Assembly (NCBI GenBank): GCA_013695905.1
Contig: JACCZQ010000176.1
Span: 1 to 9,035 of the forward strand
Direction of reading: 5' to 3'
DNA: 9,035 nt
Source: Chthoniobacterales bacterium
Lineage (GTDB): Bacteria; Verrucomicrobiota; Verrucomicrobiia; Chthoniobacterales; UBA10450
The notes under the pieces are model-generated. The model did no database searches. It was not told where the DNA came from and saw nothing but the letters and a program-made list of their open reading frames with translations. Below are positions 1-5,152 of the stretch, in pieces. Positions within the stretch are counted from its first letter, which is position 1. The number at the start of each line of letters is the position of its first letter. A program made the position numbers and the translations under genes.

Positions 1-603
1 GCTCACGGCGAGCCACATCGCCGCACTTCCCGGCGGGAACGGCACCAGCTGCGGAACGCTCACGATGATCTCATCCCCGCCAGCGTCGATCGCCATTCCC
101 GGCGACACCGTGCTCCCAGCTTCACCGGCGGTCACCTCCAGGCCGCAGACGATTCCTACGCCGTGGAGGAGAAGATTATGCCTGCGTTGACGTCCGCGGA
201 GGTAATCCTGCTCCGTCTCGAAATCTTCCGGCCTCAGCAGGTATCCCGGAAAAAAGCGGATGCGTTCGACCGGCTCCAGCTGCGCTGCTTGCGCGGAGAC
301 ACGAACCGGGACAGAACCTGCCGCGCCGCCGCCGTGACGATACGACACGATGATCCGCGCCCCCGCCGGCGGTCGCCGGCCACGCACGCCGTCGCCGAAC
401 TGCACCACCCCGGTCTCCGGTTCGAGGGCGAAAACCGCGTCACCCGGTGCGGCGGCAGCCAAATCGCTGGTCCATCGCCAGGTAACGCCATCCACTTGCA
501 CAGAAACGGGCACGTTCTCCTCGGCGGGCACAGCGCCAGACTGCACCCACGCCGGGAGCAAGTCACGCCCGTTGCGCAGCCCGCCGCCCCGGGTCTTCCG
601 CAT
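1..603 (-). CDS. Baseplate-like protein (contractile-injection/phage-tail type), 3' end beyond window
   Basis: An open minus-strand frame of 201 codons starts at ATG 603-601 and runs off the left edge without a stop. The start is supported by an SD-like AGGGAG about 8 bases upstream. Residues 54-99 hold a baseplate-type loop (GDAVF, then VVQFGDGVRGRRPPAGAR, a tyrosine-containing strand and GGGAAGSV). This matches the C-terminal pattern of 'putative baseplate assembly' proteins of phages and extracellular contractile injection systems. Residues 114-157 hold a second segment (RIRFFPGYLL, DFETEQDYL, RRHNLLLHGVGIVCGLEV). I associate that segment with hypothetical proteins encoded in injection-system loci, though this is from memory. 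A predicted beta-rich stretch (SPGMAIDAGGDEIIV) follows. No other tail gene is visible because the window ends. It is divergent from the STAS gene. Coding is near certain; the baseplate role is inferred from motifs. Confidence 0.8.
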   Translation of the reverse strand, partial: MRKTRGGGLRNGRDLLPAWVQSGAVPAEENVPVSVQVDGVTWRWTSDLAAAAPGDAVFALEPETGVVQFGDGVRGRRPPAGARIIVSYRHGGGAAGSVPVRVSAQAAQLEPVERIRFFPGYLLRPEDFETEQDYLRGRQRRHNLLLHGVGIVCGLEVTAGEAGSTVSPGMAIDAGGDEIIVSVPQLVPFPPGSAAMWLAVS

Positions 604-664
604 GTTCAGCTCCCTTCCCGCTGCCGCGCGGAACCAACCGCCCCCACACATTCGAACTAGTACT

Positions 665-1051
665 GTGCGACTGAAGGAACTGGTGCGGGATGGCGTGGAT
701 GTTTTCGCCCTCCAAGGCGAGATCGATCTCCATTACTCGCCCGCCCTGCGGAGCGTCCTGCACACGAAGATCAGCGGCCGCTGCCCGGCCCTGGTGCTCG
801 ATTTCAGCGACGTCATGTTCATCGATTCCTGCGGGATCTCAGCCCTGCTGGAATACATTCGCGACGCGTCAGACTATGGCGGGGTGCTCTGCCTCGCCGC
901 GCCGAGTAAAGCGGTGGAGCCAATCCTCGAGGTTGTGCGCCTCGAAACGGTGGCGCCCGTGCTCCCGACGATCGAAGAAGCCGTGGCCGCGGTGAAATCC
1001 GGCCGCGTCATCTCGCGGCTGCAGCCAGCGCCCTTGGAAAGCGCGGCGTGA
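665..1051 (+). CDS. STAS-domain protein, anti-sigma factor antagonist type
   Basis: A 128-residue protein if it starts at GTG 665. An in-frame ATG at 602 would add 21 low-complexity residues and overlap the divergent gene's start, so GTG is preferred, although neither has a good SD. The fold signature is clear: a first strand and GEIDLHYSPALR (about residues 18-29), then VLDFSDVMFIDSCGISALLEYIRDA (44-68) with the loop that carries the phosphorylated serine in SpoIIAA and RsbV. Here that loop reads D54-S55-C56-G57, so a cysteine sits where SpoIIAA has its phosphoserine. Family members act in the cytoplasm by binding anti-sigma kinases or by serving as switch subunits. No kinase, phosphatase or sigma gene is in the window. 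The stop codon overlaps the start of the receiver gene (GTGA), which suggests translational coupling and a shared signalling role. Confidence 0.85.
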   Translation: MRLKELVRDGVDVFALQGEIDLHYSPALRSVLHTKISGRCPALVLDFSDVMFIDSCGISALLEYIRDASDYGGVLCLAAPSKAVEPILEVVRLETVAPVLPTIEEAVAAVKSGRVISRLQPAPLESAA

Positions 1052-1422
1052 TCACCTTCTCAATGCCCGCCATCCTCCTCGTGGAAGACCACTGCGACAC
1101 CCGCAGCAGCCTCACTCGTTTACTGCGCGTGTGGGGCCACCGCGTCGCCTCGGCAGAATCGGCGACCGAAGCCATGAGCGTGTTCGAGCAGGGTCGCTAC
1201 GATGCCATCCTGTGCGACATCGGCTTACCCGATGGCAACGGTTTCGACCTCATGCGCCAAATGCGGAGCCGCGGCTTCGCGGGCACCAGTGTGGCTGTGA
1301 CCGCCTGGACCAGCGAGGATGACCGGCGCGCCGCGACAGTTGCCGGGTTCGACGATTTCATCCCGAAGCCGGTCAGCGTCACAAAGCTCCGCAAGGTGCT
1401 CTCGACAATTCCCAACGGGTAG
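1048..1422 (+). CDS. Stand-alone response regulator receiver protein (CheY-like)
   Basis: A 124-residue protein made only of a receiver domain. The acidic pair is E13-D14, the phosphoacceptor is D57 (in DAILCDIGLPDGNGF), the switch threonine is T85 and the conserved lysine is K107 in a KP motif. All catalytic residues are present, so it should accept a phosphoryl group from a histidine kinase. There is no DNA-binding or enzymatic output domain. GTG 1048 is chosen because GGAAAG lies about 6 bases upstream and the overlap with the STAS stop gives tight coupling. ATG 1063 (MPAILLVEDH) is the alternative but has no SD. Pairing a STAS protein with a single-domain receiver fits a phosphorelay or partner-switching branch. 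The partner kinase is not visible. Confidence 0.93.
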   Translation: MITFSMPAILLVEDHCDTRSSLTRLLRVWGHRVASAESATEAMSVFEQGRYDAILCDIGLPDGNGFDLMRQMRSRGFAGTSVAVTAWTSEDDRRAATVAGFDDFIPKPVSVTKLRKVLSTIPNG

Positions 1423-1472
1423 CAACCCGGGGTCGAAACTGCCGCGCCTGCGCGCGCGTGTTGGCGGCGCTC

Positions 1473-1760
1473 CTACGCGGCCTTTTTCTTGCCCGCAGCC
1501 ACGGCGGGAAATTCCACCACGTTCGTCTCTGGTGGTTCCGCTGTGAGCTCGCCTGCCTTCAAAATCGGCGCCAGCTCGTAGCTCAGCTTCTGTTGGCCGA
1601 TCTCCATCAGCGCGATATCCGCCGCGCGCAATCCCGGCGGGTGCTCCACCAGCGGCCTGTGCCCTTGCATCAATTGCCGCACCCGGCGCGACACCATATT
1701 TACGAGAATGCCTTGGTTTGGGATCACTGCACCGGCGGCTTTAAGAAGTTCAGATTTCAT
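1473..1760 (-). CDS. rpoZ: DNA-directed RNA polymerase omega subunit
   Basis: A 95-residue protein that matches RpoZ. An N-terminal lead (MKSELLKAAGAVIPNQ) is followed by the core LVNMVSRRVRQLMQGHRPLVE (about residues 20-40), and then ADIALMEIGQQKLSYEL (47-63), the conserved helix that contacts beta-prime. The tail is short, lysine-rich and variable. Omega helps assemble beta-prime into core RNA polymerase. The form with 'VNMVSRRVRQL' and 'GQQKL' recalls Verrucomicrobiota omega proteins (a recollection, not a search). The start lacks an SD: the leader just upstream is pyrimidine-rich and contains CCTCCT, which is anti-SD-like, not SD. It converges on the receiver gene with a 50 bp gap and no clear terminator. 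Confidence 0.9.
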   Translation of the reverse strand: MKSELLKAAGAVIPNQGILVNMVSRRVRQLMQGHRPLVEHPPGLRAADIALMEIGQQKLSYELAPILKAGELTAEPPETNVVEFPAVAAGKKKAA

Positions 1761-1786
1761 AGATAGATGAGGAGGCGCTGCGGGGA

Positions 1787-1806
1787 ATCTCGGCGATCAG
1801 CCGAGG
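1787..1806 (-). promoter_or_regulatory. Small hairpin in the rpoZ 5' leader
   Basis: CTCGGC (1789-1794) and GCCGAG (1800-1805) form a perfect 6 bp stem with a 5-base loop. It lies about 30-45 bases upstream of the rpoZ start, on the leader side. Together with the lack of an SD this could influence translation, but a 6 bp stem in GC-rich DNA can arise by chance. No promoter was recognised. Confidence 0.25.
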
Positions 1807-1966
1807 TAGCGGCGAATCTGCCCCTGCAGGCGAAAGCTCGCATGGGCAGCAGAGAAACGTGCCCGACCTTCGTCGATCGCCGTCCCCGCACAACGTTTAT
1901 CTCACGCGCGAGTTCTGTCGCGGAGCCGCGCCCGCCTGCGGAGTGTCGGCGGCATCTCCGCGGCAC

Positions 1967-2185
1967 TTACGGCACGGCCAGCAGCCCATCGAGATCAAGC
2001 GGCCGGGTAAACATCGCCAGCTCACCATTCTCCGAGAATGGCCAGCTTTCCCGCGGCCTGTCCCAGTAAAGCTCCTTCCGGTGAACGTGCCCGATTCCCA
2101 CCCGCGCGTCGATTTTCGCTGCCATTGGGTGCAGCTCAACGCCGCGCCGGACGACACCCGGGCAATCTCCGGTTTCGCCCGGCAT
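1967..2185 (-). CDS. Possible small hypothetical protein, 72 residues
   Basis: A minus-strand frame from ATG 2185 to TAA. The C-terminal two thirds (from VELHP through GHVHRKELYWDRPRESWP to FTRPLDLDGLLAVP) has a protein-like mix of aromatic, charged and hydrophobic residues and few arginine or proline runs, unlike the frames on the opposite strand. A TAG lies directly before the ATG and there is no SD, so the start is poor. It could be the tail of a decayed gene. It matches no family I recognise. It lies upstream of rpoZ on the same strand with a 206 bp gap. Confidence 0.25.
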   Translation of the reverse strand: MPGETGDCPGVVRRGVELHPMAAKIDARVGIGHVHRKELYWDRPRESWPFSENGELAMFTRPLDLDGLLAVP

Positions 2186-2288
2186 CTAATGAGCAGATGC
2201 AATTCGACAGCCCGCACCTGCGTGCGCTCGCCGCAGGCTTGCCCTGCATTCTATTGCCGGATGGAGACCGGCTCAGGGAGGTGCAGGT

Positions 2289-2366
2289 CTAGAACAGACC
2301 GAGCACCTTCAGCACGACAATAATAACGATGATAACTCCGATGATGTAGAAGATGCTCCGGTTCAT
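2289..2366 (-). CDS. 25-residue single-helix membrane protein
   Basis: ATG 2366-2364 to TAG 2291-2289 encodes 25 residues: a short polar start (MNRS), about 18 almost uninterrupted hydrophobic residues rich in I and V (FYIIGVIIVIIVVL), and a tail KVLGLF. This is one predicted transmembrane helix with a lysine near its far end. Small proteins starting MNR-(S/T) with this layout recur in bacteria and usually have no known function. No strong SD is visible. It lies 81 bp beyond the stop of the POT transporter on the same strand, so it could be the last gene of that transcript. Confidence rests on composition, clean boundaries and resemblance to known small membrane proteins. Confidence 0.6.
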   Translation of the reverse strand: MNRSIFYIIGVIIVIIVVLKVLGLF

Positions 2367-2447
2367 GAACTGCTGATTACCAGCACCACGTCGCGATGGC
2401 GAGAGGTTTCGCAAAATCACTGCAGCCCGTCACGGATTGTAGCTCGG

Positions 2448-4004
2448 TTAGATCTTCCGGTAGTGGTCCGCCACCGGGTAGCTCCGCGCGACCAGCCCGA
2501 AAGCCAGCGCCGCCACGAACGCAAACGCGGCAAAGAAAAACATCTGGAAGGCCGTCAACCCAAATCCGCTCCCGCGGATAAACTCAATCACGGTGGCATT
2601 CTGCACCCCGGCGTTCACCACCAGCACCCAGAGATTCCCGATCGTCACCGAGAGACTCCAGAACGCCATGATCACCCCCTTCATCGCCTGCGGCGCCTGG
2701 CTGTAGGCGAATTCCAGACCCGTCGCCGACACCAGCACCTCGCCAAACGTGAGCAGCGCATACGGCAACACCTGCCACGCGATGGAGAAGGCTGTCCCGC
2801 CGTCGAGCACCACCTGCATCACGCCCACCGCGATCCACGACAACCCGGAGAACGCGATCCCCGCCGTCATCCGCCGGAGCGCCGTCGTCTCGTAGCCGAA
2901 CCGCGTCAGCGCCGGGTACAGCACCATGTTGTTAAACGGAATGAGCAGCATCACGAGCAGCGGATTCAGCGCCTGCATCTGCGCCGGCTGAAACCACTCC
3001 GGCCGCGTCATCGCGTTCGCCTGCAGGATCCAGGTGGACGCCTTTTGGTCAAACAACGACCAGAACGGCGTCACCAATGCGAACAGCACCAGCACGCGCA
3101 AAACCGAGCGCACCCCCGCGATCGCATCATCCGGATGCCGGCCGCGCACCGCGTCGAGCTGCAGCCAGACGCCAGCACCGCCAAACCCGATCACCGCCAC
3201 CAGCGCCAGGCAGGCCGCGATCACGAAGCCGAACTGCGGAATCAGCAGGAACGACACGATCACCGCCGCCGCCCCGGTGAGCGCCAGCACGCGTCCGCTG
3301 GTTCCCGCCATCAGCGCCGTCCGGCAGACATGGAGAAACGAATGGGGATTCGGCGGGGCGGGCGGCACCAGCACGTAATGCCGGCGACCGAGCCAGAAAA
3401 TCAGCGTGGCGATAAACATCAGCGCGCCCGGGATTCCGAACGCCACACTCGCGCCGTAGCTGCGCAGGAAAAACGGCATGAGGAGCGACGCGAAGAACGA
3501 GCCGAAATTGATGATCCAATAGAACGCGTCGAACACCACCTTCGCGCGATGCTTGTTGCGCTGGTCAAATTGATCGCCCACGAAGGCGGCCACGCACGGC
3601 TTGATCCCGCCCGAGCCGAGCGCAATCAGCGCCAGTCCCGTGTAAAAGCCGGTGCGGTTGGACTCGGAGATCGCGAGACACGCGTGGCCGAGACAGTACA
3701 CCAGGCTCAGCCACAGGATGGTGTTGTACTTGCCGAAGAACCGATCCGCCAGCCAGCCGCCCAGCAGCGGGAAAAAGTAAACCCCGATGACAAAAGTGTG
3801 GAACACATCCTTCGCCGTCCGCTCGCGATCCCCTTCCGGCAGATACATCAGCAGCGACGAGACGAGGAAGACCGTCAGGATGTTGCGCATCCCGTAGAAA
3901 CTGAACCGCTCGCAACCTTCGTTGCCGATGATGTAGCGAATCTGGCCGGGGATTCGCTCGTCCAGCTGCGGGCCGTGGCCGGCTGCCGCCGGGATCGAGT
4001 TCAT
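2448..4004 (-). CDS. POT/PTR2 family proton-dependent oligopeptide transporter
   Basis: A 518-residue inner-membrane transporter of the major facilitator superfamily that couples proton entry to uptake of di- and tripeptides or related substrates. It carries the family signatures. E29-xx-E32-R33-F-x-F-Y-G on helix 1 is the ExxER proton-coupling motif. GGWLADRFFGKY lies at 82-93, GSGGIKPCVAAFVGDQF at 130-146 (PTR2 signature 1), FYWIINFGS at 161-169 (signature 2) and FWSLFDQ at 314-320. A TFGEVLVSATGLEFAYSQAP segment is near 430-450. Length and about 14 hydrophobic segments fit the bacterial family. The start at 4004 is chosen because GGAAG lies 5 bases upstream; ATGs at 4061 and 4019 lack an SD. 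The substrate cannot be fixed from sequence. It is divergent from the secreted protein gene across 222 bp. Confidence 0.95.
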   Translation of the reverse strand: MNSIPAAAGHGPQLDERIPGQIRYIIGNEGCERFSFYGMRNILTVFLVSSLLMYLPEGDRERTAKDVFHTFVIGVYFFPLLGGWLADRFFGKYNTILWLSLVYCLGHACLAISESNRTGFYTGLALIALGSGGIKPCVAAFVGDQFDQRNKHRAKVVFDAFYWIINFGSFFASLLMPFFLRSYGASVAFGIPGALMFIATLIFWLGRRHYVLVPPAPPNPHSFLHVCRTALMAGTSGRVLALTGAAAVIVSFLLIPQFGFVIAACLALVAVIGFGGAGVWLQLDAVRGRHPDDAIAGVRSVLRVLVLFALVTPFWSLFDQKASTWILQANAMTRPEWFQPAQMQALNPLLVMLLIPFNNMVLYPALTRFGYETTALRRMTAGIAFSGLSWIAVGVMQVVLDGGTAFSIAWQVLPYALLTFGEVLVSATGLEFAYSQAPQAMKGVIMAFWSLSVTIGNLWVLVVNAGVQNATVIEFIRGSGFGLTAFQMFFFAAFAFVAALAFGLVARSYPVADHYRKI

Positions 4005-4207
4005 CGGCACTTCCTTCATCAGCGCGAAGGTGGAAAAAATGTGGCCGCCACGCAATCGCAAACAGCAGCAGCAGCGACGGTCGCCCTTGGAGTCTCACAC
4101 CCGCTGTCTCTCGGCCGCAGCGCACAGATCAACTGGGATCTTGCAGCCGACAAAGCCTCTCCATTCGAATTACTAGAAACGCCGGGAAATTCCGCGTTCC
4201 TAAAATC

Positions 4208-4217
4208 TGTCTAGACA
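4208..4217. promoter_or_regulatory. 10-bp perfect palindrome upstream of the secreted protein gene
   Basis: TGTCTAGACA is a perfect palindrome ending 9 bases before the ATG at 4227, in the divergent intergenic region 4005-4226. It could be an operator half of a dimeric regulator. A single 10 bp palindrome is weak evidence, and no matching second copy or clear promoter was seen nearby. Confidence 0.25.
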
Positions 4218-4226
4218 ACCTGCTTT

Positions 4227-4589
4227 ATGAAAATCCGTTCCCTTGTCCTCCTCACCGCGATTCCTGTCCTCGCTCTCGGGCATCTTCAGGCTCAAAGCTC
4301 CGCCGCCGTCACCGCCGAGAGCACACCGCTGGCCGCCGTCACCGCGGGCGAACGGCAGGAAGCCACCGGCACCATCACCGATGTCACCCCCGGCCGCTCC
4401 ATGGTCCTGCACACCGGCGTGAACGCCGGCGAACCGATGATCTTCCGTTTTGCTCCCGAGGTCACCTATGTTGATTCCGACGGCAAAACCATCGAAGCGG
4501 CTGGCCTCCGGAAGAACCTCCGCGTCCGCGTCTCCTACGTGAAATCGGAGGGCGCCAACATCATCGATAAAGTCACAATCCTGCAGTAG
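4227..4589 (+). CDS. Small secreted protein of unknown function
   Basis: A 120-residue protein with a clear Sec signal peptide: basic MKIR, hydrophobic SLVLLTAIPVLALG, and a likely cleavage after A22 (LQA|QS). An alanine, serine and threonine-rich linker (23-45) is followed by a compact predicted beta domain: ATGTITDVTPGRSMVL, PMIFRFAPEVTYVD, LRVRVSYV and ANIIDKVTIL (about 46-120). The strand order and spacing suggest a small OB-like beta-barrel of the sort found in periplasmic metal- or stress-associated proteins, but I cannot assign a family. It has no cysteines in the mature part. No SD precedes the ATG. It is divergent from the peptide transporter and is followed at once by a purine-rich tract. 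Confidence 0.8.
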   Translation: MKIRSLVLLTAIPVLALGHLQAQSSAAVTAESTPLAAVTAGERQEATGTITDVTPGRSMVLHTGVNAGEPMIFRFAPEVTYVDSDGKTIEAAGLRKNLRVRVSYVKSEGANIIDKVTILQ

Positions 4590-4616
4590 CAGGGAAGGAA
4601 GAAAGGAAGAAGGGAG

Positions 4617-4686
4617 AAGTAAGAAGGCAGAAGGATGACCCGCCTTTCCTTCATCCTTCATCCTTCATCCTTCTGCCTTCTTCCTT
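4617..4686. repeat. Polypurine/polypyrimidine inverted repeat
   Basis: Two 22-base arms (4617-4638 and 4665-4686) are inverted copies with one mismatch around a 26-base loop. The left arm is purine-rich, centred on AAGAAGGCAGAAGGATGA; the right arm is its pyrimidine-rich complement. The left arm is preceded by a purine tract from about 4590. The right arm is made of the heptamer units that run into the four-helix-bundle gene. It could act as a hairpin terminator for the upstream gene, as an element end, or as a triplex-prone tract. There is no T-run typical of an intrinsic terminator. Confidence 0.85.
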
Positions 4687-4689
4687 TAT
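4648..4689 (+). repeat. Upstream heptamer array (6 CCTTCNN units)
   Basis: Six consecutive 7-base units: CCTTCAT three times, CCTTCTG, CCTTCTT and CCTTTAT. The last unit overlaps the start codon of the four-helix-bundle gene (CCTTTATG). The same unit types in similar order occur downstream of that gene, so the gene is bracketed by directly repeated arrays. Confidence 0.93.
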
Positions 4690-5035
4690 GAAGAACGACG
4701 ATCTACGCGATCGTACTAAAGAGTTCGCGTTGCGTGTGATCCGGATGTTCGGGTCGCTGCCGAACTCGACCGAAGCGCAGGTGCTCGGGAAACAGGCATT
4801 ACGTTCGGGCACATCGGTCGGCGCCAATTACCGCGAAGCCTCCCGCGCGCGGAGCAAAGCGGAGTTCATCTCCAAATGCGGTGATTGCCTGCGCGAAGCA
4901 GACGAGACAGCCTATTGGCTCGAACTCCTCGTTGACTCCAAAATCATCACGGCCAGCAAACTGACACCGCTCCGCCAGGAGACCGACGAACTAATCGCCA
5001 TCCTCGTCACAATCCTGAAGCGAGCCAAGGACTAG
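4688..5035 (+). CDS. Four-helix-bundle protein, 23S rRNA intervening-sequence family
   Basis: A 115-residue, probably all-helical protein. DLRDRTKEFALRVIRMFGSLP forms helix 1. AQVLGKQALRSGTSVGANYREA (about 30-51) is the family hallmark, and SKAEFISKCGDCLREADETAYWLELL (56-81) follows. A last helix covers about 90-113. This is the family first seen inside 23S rRNA intervening sequences and related to the accessory protein Avd of diversity-generating retroelements; the cellular role of stand-alone members is not established. Here no rRNA or reverse transcriptase is adjacent. The ATG directly follows a pure pyrimidine heptamer array, so there is no SD. The first part of the gene is visibly less GC-rich than its neighbours, which hints at recent arrival. 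Family assignment is firm; function is unknown. Confidence 0.92.
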   Translation: MKNDDLRDRTKEFALRVIRMFGSLPNSTEAQVLGKQALRSGTSVGANYREASRARSKAEFISKCGDCLREADETAYWLELLVDSKIITASKLTPLRQETDELIAILVTILKRAKD

Positions 5036-5043
5036 CGTCTCTG

Positions 5044-5120
5044 CCTTCCGCCTTCCGCCTTCCGCCTTCATCCTTCATCCTTCATCCTTCATCCTTCTGC
5101 CTTCTGCCTTCCGCCTTTAT
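5044..5120 (+). repeat. Downstream heptamer array (11 CCTTCNN units)
   Basis: Eleven uninterrupted 7-base units: CCTTCCG three times, CCTTCAT four times, CCTTCTG twice, CCTTCCG and CCTTTAT. Like the upstream array it runs through CAT, then TG-type units, and ends in CCTTTAT. It starts 8 bases after the four-helix-bundle stop and ends about 30 bases before the atoE start. Variation in the last two bases of each unit, arranged in blocks, suggests growth by local duplication. Confidence 0.95.
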
Positions 5121-5152
5121 TTCCCCCTTCTTCCTTTTAACTTGCGATCGCA

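Larger units (their letters stand above)
1761..2288. other. About 530 bp without a convincing gene
   Basis: Open frames exist on both strands, but none has an SD, a recognisable motif and clean boundaries together. The best candidate is a 72-codon minus-strand frame, listed separately. No tRNA, tmRNA, RNase P RNA or SRP RNA signature was recognised. The stretch may hold a leader or promoter for rpoZ, a decayed gene or a lineage-specific small protein. Confidence 0.5.

Noticed and set aside
163..660. Plus-strand open frame of 165 codons opposite the baseplate-like gene
   Set aside because: Arginine-, proline- and histidine-rich shadow. The minus strand in the same place has clear motifs and an SD.
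1416..1429. CGGGT/ACCCG hairpin over the receiver stop codon as an intrinsic terminator
   Set aside because: Only 5 bp of stem and no T-run after it.
1761..2288. RNase P RNA or tmRNA in the gene-poor region
   Set aside because: None of the conserved core sequences of either RNA were found on either strand.
1859..2323. Plus-strand frame of 154 codons and an overlapping frame ending at 2292 in the gene-poor region
   Set aside because: Compositionally shadow-like, no SD and no recognisable domain. A short LRALAAGLPCILLPDG stretch looked protein-like but has no supporting context.
2463..4214. Plus-strand open frame of 583 codons antisense to the peptide transporter
   Set aside because: Extremely rich in R, H, Q and E with no motif. 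It is the complement of a strongly GC-biased real gene carrying several POT signatures.
4688..5035. Diversity-generating retroelement, because the protein family is related to Avd
   Set aside because: No reverse transcriptase, template repeat or variable repeat was seen nearby.
4648..5120. CRISPR array
   Set aside because: The units are contiguous 7-mers with no spacers, and no cas genes are present.
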